Origin: an uncultured Micrococcales bacterium
GTDB lineage: Bacteria > Actinomycetota > Actinomycetes > Actinomycetales > Microbacteriaceae
Direction: 5' to 3'
DNA length: 64,000 bases
Assembly (NCBI GenBank): GCA_903909605.1
Contig: CAIVWH010000001.1
Location: 1-64,000, forward strand
Part shown: piece after piece, positions 17,330-27,046 of the stretch
How positions within the stretch are numbered: position 1 is the first letter of the stretch
How the letters are laid out: each line of letters begins with the position of its first letter
Notes under the pieces: generated by a model
What the model was told of the DNA's origin: nothing
Seen by the model: only the letters and a program-made list of their open reading frames with translations
Database searches by the model: none
Made by a program: the position numbers and the translations under genes

Positions 17330-18030
17330 TGTCGAATCCGACTCCAATTCACAAGGCGCGCAGCGCCAAGATGCTGACCATCGGTCAGGTCATCGAAGTA
17401 CTCACTCAGGATTTTCCTGATTTAACTCAGTCGAAGCTGCGCTTTCTCGAAGAGAACGGCCTAATCACGCCTCAGCGCACCGATGCTGGATATCGCATCT
17501 TCGAGGAGGGTGATGTCGATCGTCTTCGTTTGATTCTCGATTGGCAGAGCGCCAGGTTCCTACCTCTAAAAGTGATTCGCCAGTTGCTTGCAGACATCGA
17601 TGCAGGAAAGTCACCGGTTTTGCCGGGAGAGCCGGCCCACGGGGCTAAGGCTGCTCGAGTCGCAAAGACTAAAAAGATCAGCCGAATTGAGCTGGTTTCG
17701 GAAACCGGCATCAGTGACGCCCTCATTGCGGAAGCCCAAGAGGTGGGTCTGCTCGGAGCAGAGCCTTTTGCGATCGGTTCCCTCGAAATTGCTCGCTCGG
17801 TTGTTCGCTTGAAAGATGGTTTTGGGCTTACTCCTCGCCACCTTCGCGGGCTTAAGACTTCGGCTGACCGCTCGATTGGCATCATTGAGGGCGTTGTCGC
17901 GCCAGTCATGGCAAAGAAGGACAGCACAAGTCGCTCGCGCGCGGCTCATTTTGCTGCCGAGATGCAGGATCACTTCTCGGTGATTCACGATGTTCTTGTG
18001 CGCCTTGCTCTAACCGCCCTCGACGAGTAG
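17329..18030 (+). CDS. ftsR: MerR-family regulator, FtsR/Rv1828 type
   Basis: The 233-residue protein has an N-terminal MerR winged-helix domain (about residues 15–85; SKLRFLEENGLITPQRTDAG) and a C-terminal domain that differs from metal-binding MerR proteins. Its position directly after the GarA-type gene matches Rv1828 and Corynebacterium FtsR, which is reported to activate ftsZ. The gene overlaps garA by one base. Assignment to FtsR rests on synteny and architecture. A candidate operator upstream of ftsZ in this window is listed separately. Confidence 0.83.
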   Translation: MSNPTPIHKARSAKMLTIGQVIEVLTQDFPDLTQSKLRFLEENGLITPQRTDAGYRIFEEGDVDRLRLILDWQSARFLPLKVIRQLLADIDAGKSPVLPGEPAHGAKAARVAKTKKISRIELVSETGISDALIAEAQEVGLLGAEPFAIGSLEIARSVVRLKDGFGLTPRHLRGLKTSADRSIGIIEGVVAPVMAKKDSTSRSRAAHFAAEMQDHFSVIHDVLVRLALTALDE

Positions 18031-18198
18031 CTGTTTTCGACAGGGCCACCCGAGAATTTGGCTCGATTAGGGCGACTTATTGGCCCAAATCTTTACTTTG
18101 CGACACGCCGAAGGTAAAAATTAACAGCGGATAAACCCCCGCAGCAGACACAATTGCTCTATCAAGTTAAACCTATAGTTGAACGTTAAGGAGGTCGC
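18031..18198. other. Intergenic region between two MerR genes, with hairpins
   Basis: No gene was seen in this gap. It holds an outer pairing GGGCCA (18043–18048) with TGGCCC (18081–18086) around an inner CGAG/CTCG stem, and a second hairpin TTTACTTT (18092–18099) with AAGGTAAA (18111–18118). These could act as a weak terminator or attenuator. In mycobacteria a bifunctional nuclease gene (Rv1829) lies here; no remnant of it was recognised. Confidence 0.5.
18165..18184 (+). promoter_or_regulatory. Candidate MerR operator and −10 box before second MerR gene
   Basis: AGTTAAAC (18165–18172) and AGTTGAAC (18177–18184) form a direct repeat at 12-base spacing; read differently, TTAAAC and GTTGAA form an inverted repeat with a five-base spacer. 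A TATAGT hexamer (18174–18179) lies in the middle and looks like a −10 box, only about 20 bases before the start codon. No good −35 was seen. Autoregulation or control by the upstream FtsR-type protein is inference. Confidence 0.45.
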
Positions 18199-18753
18199 GT
18201 GTACACCAGTGATGACGCAACCAACCCGGACGACAACTTCGAGGCAGACACCCTTTTCAAAGACCCAAACGCCGTGGTTGATCCGCGGGTTGGCTTTAGG
18301 GGCACCGCAGCAGCTAAGGCTGCAGACATTTCTTATCGCCAGCTCGACTATTGGGACCGCACCGGCCTAGTTCAGCCAAGCGTTCGAGGGGCAACCGGTT
18401 CGGGTTCTCAACGACTTTATGCTTTCCGCGATATCCTGGTTTTGAAACTGGTCAAAAGGCTTCTCGAGGCTGGTATTTCACTTCAGCAAATTCGTGTCGC
18501 TGTCGAGCAGCTGCGTCGTGAGGGAATCAACGACCTGGCGCGCATTACCTTGATGTCGGACGGCGCGCGCGTCTACATGTGCACCACCGAAGATGAGGTC
18601 ATCGACCTTCTTGGCCGTGGGCAGGGCGTGTTTGGCATAGCCGTTGGGCGAGTGCTGCGCGAAGTTGAAGCCGAGCTCGTGCACCTGCAGGCAACTCGCA
18701 TTGATGAGATTGATGAACTTTCGGCTCGACGAGCTAAGCGCACGGCGGTCTAG
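18199..18753 (+). CDS. MerR-family regulator, Rv1830 type
   Basis: The 184-residue protein has a MerR domain near residues 35–105 (SYRQLDYWDRTGLVQPSVR, then YAFRDILVLKLVKRLLEAG) and a C-terminal region ending in a charged helix. The start GTG 18199 follows a perfect AAGGAGG site (18188–18194). Synteny with garA and the first MerR gene matches Rv1830. Effector and target genes are not evident from the sequence. A terminator for this gene lies inside the end of the convergent gene. Confidence 0.83.
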   Translation: MYTSDDATNPDDNFEADTLFKDPNAVVDPRVGFRGTAAAKAADISYRQLDYWDRTGLVQPSVRGATGSGSQRLYAFRDILVLKLVKRLLEAGISLQQIRVAVEQLRREGINDLARITLMSDGARVYMCTTEDEVIDLLGRGQGVFGIAVGRVLREVEAELVHLQATRIDEIDELSARRAKRTAV

Positions 18754-18773
18754 AGCTGCGCTATTTTTAGCGG

Positions 18774-19889
18774 CTAGTTTTCGCGTGGTCCAGGAGTTTG
18801 ATCTCCTGGATTTTCTATTTCGAGCTTAAAGCTCCAGCCACCGGTGTCAGCTCTCGGCTCGTCGATTTGCGGTTCATCAAGAATCGGCTGCTCTTCGATA
18901 ACCACCTCGTGGGCGACTTCTTGTTCGACGGACTGGCTGTCGGAAAGAAGGGGCTGCTGGAGTGACGCGGTTTCCAAAACTGGTTCGCCAAGAATCTCGA
19001 AGGCGGTTTCAATCGTCACCTTTTCGGGGCCTTTCTTTCCGCGGCGAAGGCGTTTGAACATCGAACGCTTCTCAGGTTTTGCATCGGTGCGGGTCTCGGC
19101 AGGGCTCTGCTTGAAGGATTCCTGAACCCGCTGCAGCAAGCCGGTGAAAAAGCTTGCGACTTCTGCTGCGCCTTCGCCAGGCCAGGTGTGGATCGGGCGG
19201 GCTGCTCCCTGAGTTTGCTGCAGGTGCGAACGCTCCTCAAGGTATTGCGGTAACACCAGCTCGCCAAACATGGTCTTGAGCTCATCGATTCGGAAGTCTT
19301 GCTCTTTTGAGGCTGGGCGATACCGGTTGACGACGAAGCCCAACAACTGGACTCGCTTTGTGATTGCCACCCTGATTTCCTCAAGAGCCCGTTGTGCGCG
19401 CTCGGCAGCGACCACCGAAAAGATGCCCGGCTCTGTGACCAGGAGAACGCGATCGCTGGCTACCCAGGCTGTGCGAGTCAGGGCATTGATTGACGGAGGG
19501 GTGTCGATGATGACCAGGTCGTAGTCCTTTTCGACGCGGTGCAGGGCCTCTTCGAGCATCCAAGTTTGGCGGACGGTTGGGTGCGGGGTGTCGTAGTGAA
19601 CCGACTTAGGGCTGCCAGGCAGCACGTCGACGAAACCACCTGTGGATTTACCCCAGGCAGAAGATACGATTGCTTTTGACACAACGGAGTGTTTCGGGTC
19701 TTTCAAGACAGAAGCAACGTTGATATCGAATGGCCCGACGGCGCCTAAACCTGTGGTTGCGTCGCATTGCGGGTCGAGGTCAATCACCAAAGTTCTAAGT
19801 CCTGCGGCGAACGCAGCTGACGCCAATCCCAGGGCAATCGTGGTCTTGCCAACGCCTCCCTTTAGGGAGCTGACGCTTAGAACATGCAC
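18774..19889 (-). CDS. Orphan ParA/MinD-like ATPase with acidic C-terminal tail
   Basis: The 371-residue protein is an ATPase of the ParA/MinD superfamily over residues 1–255: SSLKGGVGKTTIALGLA at the N-terminus with the signature Lys, DLDPQCDATTGLG, and DYDLVIIDTPPS. A basic patch (KRSMFKRLRRGKKGPEK, about 275–292) is followed by a strongly acidic tail of about 80 residues. There is no ParB gene nearby. It is the only minus-strand gene between two plus-strand blocks and diverges from pyc. ParA proteins position chromosomes, plasmids or large complexes; what this one moves is unknown. The basic patch may bind membrane or DNA, which is inference. Confidence 0.82.
   Translation of the reverse strand: MHVLSVSSLKGGVGKTTIALGLASAAFAAGLRTLVIDLDPQCDATTGLGAVGPFDINVASVLKDPKHSVVSKAIVSSAWGKSTGGFVDVLPGSPKSVHYDTPHPTVRQTWMLEEALHRVEKDYDLVIIDTPPSINALTRTAWVASDRVLLVTEPGIFSVVAAERAQRALEEIRVAITKRVQLLGFVVNRYRPASKEQDFRIDELKTMFGELVLPQYLEERSHLQQTQGAARPIHTWPGEGAAEVASFFTGLLQRVQESFKQSPAETRTDAKPEKRSMFKRLRRGKKGPEKVTIETAFEILGEPVLETASLQQPLLSDSQSVEQEVAHEVVIEEQPILDEPQIDEPRADTGGWSFKLEIENPGDQTPGPREN
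18789..18820 (+). terminator. Terminator inside convergent gene end
   Basis: An 8-bp perfect stem TCCAGGAG (18789–18796) and CTCCTGGA (18803–18810) with loop TTTGAT is followed by TTTTCTATTT. It would end plus-strand transcripts of the second MerR gene, although it is located within the last codons of the opposite-strand ParA-like gene. Confidence 0.7.
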
Positions 19890-19967
19890 GTGAATAGGCT
19901 ACCTTTTTATCTCAAGGGTCACTAACCCGCCGTGGCCCGGTGTTCGCTTTACCGACCGAGGATACCG

Positions 19968-22900
19968 ATGTTCAAGAAGATTCTGGTGGCAAACCGAGGC
20001 GAAATCGCCGTTCGCGCCTTCCGCGCTGCCTATGAACTCGGGGCAAAGACCGTAGCGGTTTTCCCATACGAAGACCGTAATTCCACCCACCGACTAAAAG
20101 CCGATGAGGCCTATCAAATTGGGCAGGTTGGGCACCCGGTTAGGGCCTACCTGGATGTTGCTGAAATTATTCGAGTGGCAAAAGAAGCCGGCGCAGACGC
20201 GATTTACCCCGGCTATGGCTTTCTTAGTGAAAACCCAGATCTAGCCAGCGCCGCTCGAGAAGCGGGTATCGCCTTCATCGGGCCAAGCGCAGACGTGCTT
20301 GAAATGGCCGGCAATAAGGTAACCGCCAAGGATGCGGCCATCCGAGCCGGCGTGCCAGTTCTAGCCTCGACCCCATCCTCGGCGAATGTCGACGAACTGT
20401 TGGACCAGGCAGATGCGATCGGTTTCCCAATCTTTGTGAAGGCGGTTGCCGGTGGCGGCGGTCGAGGCATGCGCAGGGTTGCCGCCAAGGAAGATCTTCG
20501 CGCTGCGCTGGTTGAGGCATCCCGCGAAGCCGAGAGCGCATTTGGCGATGCACGCGTTTTTCTTGAACAGGCCGTGATTCGACCTCGGCACATTGAGGTT
20601 CAGATCCTCGCCGACAACTCGGGTAATGTCGTGCACCTTTTTGAGCGTGACTGCTCCATTCAGCGCCGAAACCAGAAGGTTGTCGAGATCGCTCCGGCAC
20701 CGCTGATTGACGAAGAACTGCGGCAGGCGCTGTACCGGGATGCCATCGCCTTCGCGTCTGCCATTGGCTACCAGAATGCTGGAACCGTCGAGTTCCTCAT
20801 CGACACTGTCGGCGCCAATGCGGGCAAGCACGTCTTCATTGAAATGAACCCCCGCATCCAGGTAGAGCACACCGTCACCGAGGAAATTACCGACATCGAC
20901 CTGGTGCAGAGCCAGATACGCATTGCGGCAGGCGAGACCCTCGCGGAGCTTGGCCTGAACCAGCAAGACATTCAGCGCCACGGCTTCGCGATCCAGTGCC
21001 GGATCACTACAGAGGACCCGGCAGCCGGTTTCAGGCCAGACACCGGCAAGATCACCACCTACCGTTCACCTGGCGGTGCCGGTATCCGTCTCGATGGCGG
21101 AACCGTATCCACCGGCGCCGAGGTAAGCCCACACTTCGATTCGATGCTCGTGAAGCTCGTTGCCCGCGGTCGTGACTTCAAGTCGGCAGTGACCAGGGCT
21201 CAGCGCGCGCTCGCGGAGTTCCGCATCCGCGGGGTTTCGACCAACATTTCTTTTTTGCAGGCGGTGCTTGCAGACCCAATCTTCCAATCCGGAGATCTGA
21301 GCACCTCGTTCATCGACGAGCGGCCGCAGCTTTTCACCTCGGCGCCTAGCCTCGACCGCGGCACCAAGATTCTCACCTGGTTGGCCGACGTCACGGTGAA
21401 CCAGCCGAATGGTCCGCGGGGGCACCACGTCTCGCCAAAGGAGCTGCTGCCAAAGCTTGACCTGAGTACTCCGGTGGCTGCGGGTTCTCGGCAGAAATTG
21501 CTAGAACTTGGCCCCGCGGGCTTTGCTCAGGCGCTGCGCAATCAAACAGCAGTCGGAGTCACCGACACCACCTTCCGCGATGCGCACCAGTCGCTGCTTG
21601 CAACGCGCATCCGTGGTCGCGACCTGGTAGAGATTGCGCCATACGTTTCTCGCCTGACTCCGCAGTTGTTCTCGGTCGAAGCCTGGGGCGGCGCAACCTA
21701 CGACGTTGCACTGCGGTTCTTGGGTGAAGATCCTTGGGAGCGACTTGAGGCACTGCGCACTGCCATGCCAAACGTCGCGATTCAGATGTTGCTGCGCGGT
21801 CGCAACACCGTTGGTTACACGCCGTATCCGACTGAGGTAACCGAAGCGTTTGTGAAAGAGGCTGCTGCAACCGGTGTCGATATTTTTCGAATCTTTGATG
21901 CGCTGAATGATGTAGATCAAATGCGCCCCGCCATCGATGCCGTGCTCGCAACGGGTACGGCGGTGGCAGAGGTGGCCCTTTGCTACACAGCAGACCTGCT
22001 CGACCCAAATGAAAAGCTCTACACGCTCGACTACTACCTCGGGCTTGCAGAGGAGATTGTCTCCTCGGGGGCGCACATCATCGGCATCAAGGACATGGCC
22101 GGCCTTCTTCGTCCAGCAGCCGCTGCAAAGCTGGTGAGTGCGCTCAGGCAGCGCTTTGACGTTCCGGTTCACCTGCACACCCATGACACCGCCGGCGGTC
22201 AGCTGGCAACGCTGATGGCCGCAATTGAGGCCGGAGTGGACGTCGTAGACGTAGCAGCAGCACCGATGGCTGGCACCACATCACAGCCATCGGCATCGGC
22301 GCTGGTTGCGGCACTCGCACACACCCCGCGTGACAGCGGCATCAGCCTCGACGATGTCTGCGCTCTTGAGCCATACTGGGCTGCCGTTCGCAGCGTCTAC
22401 TCGCCATTCGAATCGGGGCTTCCAGGCCCAACCGGTCGCGTCTATAAGCATGAAATTCCAGGTGGTCAGCTTTCCAACCTGCGTCAGCAGGCAATTGCTC
22501 TGGGCCTTGGCGATCACTTTGAAAAAGTGGAAGACATGTATGCGGCGGCCAACGAGATCTTGGGTCGACCAACAAAGGTCACGCCTTCATCCAAGGTGGT
22601 TGGCGACCTTGCATTGCACCTGGTTGCAGTGGGAGCGGACCCAAAGGACTTCGCCGAGAACCCGCAGAACTACGACGTGCCTGACTCGGTGGTCGGCTTC
22701 ATGGCTGGTGAATTGGGTGATTTGCCTGGTGGCTGGCCCGAGCCGTTCCGCACCAAGGTGTTGCAGGGTAAGCACCCCAAGTTCGGCATCACTGAAATCA
22801 CAGAGCTCGACTCGAAGGCGCTGGTTGCGGCGGATGCCAAGACTCGTCGCTCAACCCTAAATCGTCTGCTGTTTGCCGGGCCGACCAAGGACTTCGAAAA

Positions 22901-23375
22901 TTTCCGCGAGCAGTATGGCCGCCTCGACCAGATTGACACGGTTGATTATCTCTATGGCCTCGAGCCTGGCAAAGAGCACGTGGTCGAAATAGCTCGAGGG
23001 GTTCAGCTCTATGTCGGGTTTGAGGCAATCGGGTCGCCAGATGCCAAGGGATTTAGAACCGTGATGGCAACGCTCAATGGTCAACTGCGTCCGATCAACA
23101 TCCGTGATCGAAAGATTGCCTCGGATGTGGTGAGTGCCGAAAAGGCGGATGCCGCAAACCTCGGTCAAGTTGCTGCACCTTTCGCGGGTGTGGTGACGCT
23201 TCAAATTGTTGAGGGCACACACGTCGAAGTCGGTCAGCCGGTTGCCACTATTGAGGCCATGAAGATGGAAGCAACGATTACGGCGAGTATTGCCGGGGTA
23301 GTGCGGCGCTTGGCAATCGGCAAGACCCAGTCGGTCGACGCTGGTGACCTAATCCTTGTCGTAGAGCCTGAGTAG
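19968..23375 (+). CDS. pyc: Pyruvate carboxylase
   Basis: The 1135-residue single-chain enzyme carboxylates pyruvate to oxaloacetate and refills the TCA cycle. Order of domains: biotin carboxylase (about 1–450, MFKKILVANRGEIAVR at the start, GGGGRGMR ATP loop), carboxyltransferase (about 525–800, TFRDAHQS at 535–542), allosteric linker, and a C-terminal biotinyl domain with EAMKMEA and the biotinylated Lys at 1099. The start ATG 19968 with GAGGA upstream is chosen over an earlier in-frame start because it gives the family N-terminus. Full length is normal. Confidence 0.97.
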   Translation: MFKKILVANRGEIAVRAFRAAYELGAKTVAVFPYEDRNSTHRLKADEAYQIGQVGHPVRAYLDVAEIIRVAKEAGADAIYPGYGFLSENPDLASAAREAGIAFIGPSADVLEMAGNKVTAKDAAIRAGVPVLASTPSSANVDELLDQADAIGFPIFVKAVAGGGGRGMRRVAAKEDLRAALVEASREAESAFGDARVFLEQAVIRPRHIEVQILADNSGNVVHLFERDCSIQRRNQKVVEIAPAPLIDEELRQALYRDAIAFASAIGYQNAGTVEFLIDTVGANAGKHVFIEMNPRIQVEHTVTEEITDIDLVQSQIRIAAGETLAELGLNQQDIQRHGFAIQCRITTEDPAAGFRPDTGKITTYRSPGGAGIRLDGGTVSTGAEVSPHFDSMLVKLVARGRDFKSAVTRAQRALAEFRIRGVSTNISFLQAVLADPIFQSGDLSTSFIDERPQLFTSAPSLDRGTKILTWLADVTVNQPNGPRGHHVSPKELLPKLDLSTPVAAGSRQKLLELGPAGFAQALRNQTAVGVTDTTFRDAHQSLLATRIRGRDLVEIAPYVSRLTPQLFSVEAWGGATYDVALRFLGEDPWERLEALRTAMPNVAIQMLLRGRNTVGYTPYPTEVTEAFVKEAAATGVDIFRIFDALNDVDQMRPAIDAVLATGTAVAEVALCYTADLLDPNEKLYTLDYYLGLAEEIVSSGAHIIGIKDMAGLLRPAAAAKLVSALRQRFDVPVHLHTHDTAGGQLATLMAAIEAGVDVVDVAAAPMAGTTSQPSASALVAALAHTPRDSGISLDDVCALEPYWAAVRSVYSPFESGLPGPTGRVYKHEIPGGQLSNLRQQAIALGLGDHFEKVEDMYAAANEILGRPTKVTPSSKVVGDLALHLVAVGADPKDFAENPQNYDVPDSVVGFMAGELGDLPGGWPEPFRTKVLQGKHPKFGITEITELDSKALVAADAKTRRSTLNRLLFAGPTKDFENFREQYGRLDQIDTVDYLYGLEPGKEHVVEIARGVQLYVGFEAIGSPDAKGFRTVMATLNGQLRPINIRDRKIASDVVSAEKADAANLGQVAAPFAGVVTLQIVEGTHVEVGQPVATIEAMKMEATITASIAGVVRRLAIGKTQSVDAGDLILVVEPE

Positions 23376-23451
23376 CCTGACACCGTATAGCCCTTCTGGG
23401 GCTAAACTTGGCTAGTTCGCTTTAGCGAATGCATTTACTAGGAGTTAATCA
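23376..23451. promoter_or_regulatory. pyc–MinD-like gap: hairpins and possible promoter
   Basis: Hairpin TAGCCC (23388–23393) with GGGCTA (23399–23404) is followed by a second small one, TTCGC (23416–23420) with GCGAA (23425–23429). CTGACA (23377–23382) and TAAACT (23403–23408) resemble −35 and −10 boxes, but the 20-base spacer is long. Neither hairpin has a T-run, so a terminator after pyc is doubtful. Confidence 0.35.
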
Positions 23452-24666
23452 GTGGCGATTTGGGACAAAGATCCAGAGGGCGAAGACATTTTCGCTCCAC
23501 GTCCGGCGCAACCAGATGCTGACGTTCAGAATCAATCGCTTGCCGAACTTGCTGTCGACTCGGGCATCATCGACATTTCTCCAAGCACTCAGTCAATCGA
23601 AATTGTGACTGATACCGTGACCAACAAAATTGTCTCGCCGACCACCGAGGTGGCCGACCAGAACCAAACCCGCCGCTCGAACTATTCGCGACGCGACTCG
23701 CTGCGCGGTGAGTCTTTCGATCAGCCTGAACCGGCAGCGATGTTGACCGCAGATCGACTGATCGATACTTCATCCCGTTTCAGGCCTGCGCCTGAGGGCG
23801 GGCTGCGCAAATTTGTCTACTACCTAAGTCTCAAATCGATCAACCTTGGCGACTCGCTGAAGGTTCGTGAGCGCAAGGCGCTTGACCTACGAATCTCTTC
23901 ATCAATCGGAGCCGGCTCACGCTTCGTGCCTGTGCTCACTCGCAAAGGCGGGGTTGGTAAAACCACCGTCACCACGCTGCTCGGCATGGCCCTAGCCCTC
24001 ACTCGCGAAGACCGCGTCATCGCGATTGACGCCAACCCTGACCGCGGGACCCTCGCCGAGCGCATCTCTAAGTCCACTCGCTTTACCGTGCGCGATGTGG
24101 TCAATCGCGCAGCGGCCATTGACGGTTTCAGCGATTTTTCGACCATGGTTTCGCGAGATGTCACACGCCTGGACGTTCTTGCCTCCGACTCCGATCCAAT
24201 GCTCTCTGAAGCGTTCAACGAGGGCGATTACAACGTGGTTGCCGACATGGCAGCTCGCTATTACTCGATTGTCTTGACCGACTGCGGAACGGGCATCGTT
24301 CACTCTGTGATGCGCCCGACCCTGCAGCGCGCAAATACTTTGGTGATTGTTTCCGGTGGTTCGGTTGATGAGGCTCGTTTGGCTTCGGAGACGCTGACTT
24401 GGCTCGAGGCGAACGGCTATGGCGACTTGGTTCGCAATGCGGTTGTCGCACTCAACACTGCAACCCAGGCAACCGAACTGGTGAAACTCGATGAGATTGA
24501 GCAACACTTCAAGACTCGCGTTCGCGCAGTAGTTCGAATTCCTTATGACCGCGCCTTGGCTGCCGGTTCGGTAATCAAGTTCAACGAGCTGAAGCCAGGC
24601 ACTCGCCAGGCTGCTCGAGAACTGGCCGCACTGGTTGTTGACGGACTGGCGAACCCGCGCAGTTAA
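23452..24666 (+). CDS. Orphan MinD/ParA-like ATPase with disordered N-terminus
   Basis: The 404-residue protein has about 110 acidic, low-complexity N-terminal residues, then a linker (GGLRKFVYYLSLKSINLGDS, 116–135) and a MinD/ParA ATPase domain with Walker A RKGGVGKTTVTTLLG (from residue 164) and AIDANPDRGTLAERI. From memory the linker resembles that preceding the ATPase in EspI-like actinobacterial MinD proteins, but no type VII secretion genes are nearby. The start is GTG 23452 with GGAGTTAATCA upstream. It lies directly before def. Its cargo or partner is unknown. Confidence 0.8.
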   Translation: MAIWDKDPEGEDIFAPRPAQPDADVQNQSLAELAVDSGIIDISPSTQSIEIVTDTVTNKIVSPTTEVADQNQTRRSNYSRRDSLRGESFDQPEPAAMLTADRLIDTSSRFRPAPEGGLRKFVYYLSLKSINLGDSLKVRERKALDLRISSSIGAGSRFVPVLTRKGGVGKTTVTTLLGMALALTREDRVIAIDANPDRGTLAERISKSTRFTVRDVVNRAAAIDGFSDFSTMVSRDVTRLDVLASDSDPMLSEAFNEGDYNVVADMAARYYSIVLTDCGTGIVHSVMRPTLQRANTLVIVSGGSVDEARLASETLTWLEANGYGDLVRNAVVALNTATQATELVKLDEIEQHFKTRVRAVVRIPYDRALAAGSVIKFNELKPGTRQAARELAALVVDGLANPRS

Positions 24667-25167
24667 ATGGCGGTGCGCGACATTCGCCGGTTCGGCGATC
24701 CTGTGCTCAAAACAATCTGCACGAGCATCCGTGCTTTTGATTCGGCAACCGCTGCGCTGGTCACCGACCTGATTGACACCACGAAGCTGCCCGGGCGAGC
24801 TGGGGTTGCCGCACCACAAATTGGCGTAGACCTTCGAGCTTTCAGCTACAACGTGGATGGGGTAGTCGGCTATGTGTTGAATCCAACCCTGGTTGAAACC
24901 TCAGGCGAGCGACTATTGCTAGACGAGGGCTGCCTTTCGGTTCCGGGTTTGTGGCACAAAACCCCGCGCTATGACTTTGCCAGAGTTACCGGTTTCGACA
25001 AAGAAGGGAAGCCCATTGAAATCGCCGGTCGCGGACTGCTAGCCCAGGCACTGCAGCACGAATGCGATCACTTGGATGGCCTGCTTTATTTGGACAGGCT
25101 AGAACCCGACGAGCGACGCGAGGCTATGAAGCAACTGCGTGCTCAGGATTGGTTTCTAAACCACTAG
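24667..25167 (+). CDS. def: Peptide deformylase
   Basis: The 166-residue metalloenzyme removes the formyl group from nascent proteins. Its three motifs are visible: GVAAPQIG (motif 1, with R-A-G in place of the usual G-x-G just before), EGCLS with the metal-binding Cys, and QHECDHLDG with the two metal His and catalytic Glu. The start ATG follows the upstream stop directly. Its stop codon shares a CTAG with the convergent acyl-CoA ligase gene. Confidence 0.92.
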   Translation: MAVRDIRRFGDPVLKTICTSIRAFDSATAALVTDLIDTTKLPGRAGVAAPQIGVDLRAFSYNVDGVVGYVLNPTLVETSGERLLLDEGCLSVPGLWHKTPRYDFARVTGFDKEGKPIEIAGRGLLAQALQHECDHLDGLLYLDRLEPDERREAMKQLRAQDWFLNH

Positions 25168-26969
25168 TCGGTTGGCTTAGGGCCGCTGTAAAGCTTTTCG
25201 ATTTGGCTCGCGAAATCTTTCATCACGACATTTCGCTTTATTTTCAAACTTGGTGTCAAATGACCGCTGGCTTCGCTGAGTTCACTGTCGATAATCTCGA
25301 AAGAGCGAATTGACTCTGCTCGAGAAACCAGTTGATTCACCTCGTCGATGGCATTTTGCACCGCCGTTTTTACAAGGTCGGTCTTCGCCGCTTCGGCTAC
25401 GCTCAGGCTCGCATCGCCACCGTGGTTAGCCAGCCAGATGGGCAGCATCTCGGCATCAAGCGAGATCAACGCAGCAACAAATGGTTTCTGATCACCAATC
25501 ACCACGGCTTGCCCAATCAGGGGATGCGCGCGTAGCGGGTCTTCCATGACTGCTGGCGCAACATTTTTGCCGGCCGCGGTAATTATCAGTTCCTTCTTGC
25601 GACCCGTGATGCTCAGGAAGCCTTCCGAGTCGAGAGAGCCGATGTCGCCGGTAGAGAACCAGCCATCGTGAAGTACTTCGGCAGATGCGGCGTCGTTGCG
25701 CCAGTAGCCGCGCAGGATGTGGTGCCCCTTGGCCAGAATTTCGCCATCGTCTGCGATGCGAATTGAGGTGCCTGGTAGGGGAAGCCCTACTTTTCCAATT
25801 CGCGCGCTCTGCGGCCGCGAGATAGTTGCCGGGGCGGTGGTTTCGGTGAGGCCGTAGCCCTCGAGAACAATCACGCCAACGGCCCTAAAGAAGTGCCCCA
25901 AGCGAGGGCCCAGTGGTGCGCCACCCGAGATGGCGTACTGCAGACGACCTCCCATGGCCTTGCGAATCTTGGAGTAGACGAGTTTGTCGAAGACGAAGTG
26001 TTTGAGCGACAGGCCAAATGGGATGTGGCCCTTCTCTTTGGCCTCGGACCAGGCAATTGCGCTCTTGGCTGCTGCCCTGAAGATCTCGCCCTTGCCTCCG
26101 CTTTCGGCCTTTTGCTCCGCGGAGTTGTAGACCTTCTCGAAGACGCGCGGCACGGCAAGCAAAAACTCTGGCTTCGCCGACTCTAGGGTTGCACCTACAA
26201 GTCGGGCGTCTGGTTCGTGTGTGACTCGAATGCCGCCGTGGACACACAGCACTTCGACGAATCGCGCGAAGACGTGAGCAAGCGGCAGGAACAGAACAGT
26301 GCCGCGACCCTCGACAATCACGTCGCTCAGGTCGAGAGTGGCATTTTTCGAGAGCTCGACAAAGCCGCGGTGGGTAAGTTCGCAACCCTTTGGCTTACCG
26401 GTTGTGCCAGATGTGTAGATGATGGTTGCGAGGTCTGCGAGTGAGGCCAGGGTTCGGCGCTTCTCGAGTTGGGCATCCGTGATTTCTTTGCCGCGAATCT
26501 TTAGGTCTTTTAGGGTCAACTCGTCTAGACGCAGCACCTGAGTGGTCAGCGGCACGCTGTGCTTGATCTCTTCGAATCGCTGCAGATGTTCATCCGCCTC
26601 GTAGAACAATGCGACCGAGTCGCTGTTCGAGAGGATCCACTCGAGCTGAGACGCGGATGACGTTTCGTATACCGGAACCGAGACTCCGCCTGCAAACCAG
26701 ATGGCAAAGTCGAGCAAACTCCACTCGTATCTGGTGTGGCTCATGATTGCCACGGCCTGGCTGCTTTGAATGCCGATCGAGATTAGGCCCTTAGCGACCG
26801 CGCGCACTTCGGCGAGGAACTCCTCGGCCGTGATGGTCTTGAAGCCCGAGCCATCCTTGCTGGCAAAAAGCGGCAGGGTTGGAGTTTTAGCTGCTCGGGC
26901 AAGCAGCAGGTCTGTGATGTTGGACTGCTCGTCGGAAACGACAAGGGGAGGCAGCGAAATCTCTTGCAC
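25164..26969 (-). CDS. fadD: Long-chain acyl-CoA synthetase (AMP-forming)
   Basis: The 601-residue ligase activates fatty acids to acyl-CoA via acyl-AMP. The AMP-binding motif [18 protein letters not shown] is near the middle, YGLTETTA and [16 protein letters not shown] follow, and the C-terminal adenylation subdomain has [17 protein letters not shown]. The start GTG 26969 is chosen for the AAGGAGG site six bases upstream; a longer frame would overlap the divergent glucokinase gene. Which chain length is used cannot be told. It has no operon partner. Confidence 0.9.
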   Translation of the reverse strand: MQEISLPPLVVSDEQSNITDLLLARAAKTPTLPLFASKDGSGFKTITAEEFLAEVRAVAKGLISIGIQSSQAVAIMSHTRYEWSLLDFAIWFAGGVSVPVYETSSASQLEWILSNSDSVALFYEADEHLQRFEEIKHSVPLTTQVLRLDELTLKDLKIRGKEITDAQLEKRRTLASLADLATIIYTSGTTGKPKGCELTHRGFVELSKNATLDLSDVIVEGRGTVLFLPLAHVFARFVEVLCVHGGIRVTHEPDARLVGATLESAKPEFLLAVPRVFEKVYNSAEQKAESGGKGEIFRAAAKSAIAWSEAKEKGHIPFGLSLKHFVFDKLVYSKIRKAMGGRLQYAISGGAPLGPRLGHFFRAVGVIVLEGYGLTETTAPATISRPQSARIGKVGLPLPGTSIRIADDGEILAKGHHILRGYWRNDAASAEVLHDGWFSTGDIGSLDSEGFLSITGRKKELIITAAGKNVAPAVMEDPLRAHPLIGQAVVIGDQKPFVAALISLDAEMLPIWLANHGGDASLSVAEAAKTDLVKTAVQNAIDEVNQLVSRAESIRSFEIIDSELSEASGHLTPSLKIKRNVVMKDFASQIEKLYSGPKPTD

Positions 26970-27046
26970 CGGGGCCTCCTTGCTGGCTTTCGACAACTCT
27001 ACTGGGTGGGGCGCTGGGCTAAACTTGCCGGAGCGAAAGGTCGGAT

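Noticed and set aside
21501-22184. 227-codon open frame on the minus strand inside pyc
   Set aside because: It is a codon-bias shadow of the carboxyltransferase domain with no recognisable domain.
23388-23404. Terminator after pyc
   Set aside because: The six-base-pair stem is not followed by a T-run and overlaps a possible −10 box, so it is listed only as a hairpin.
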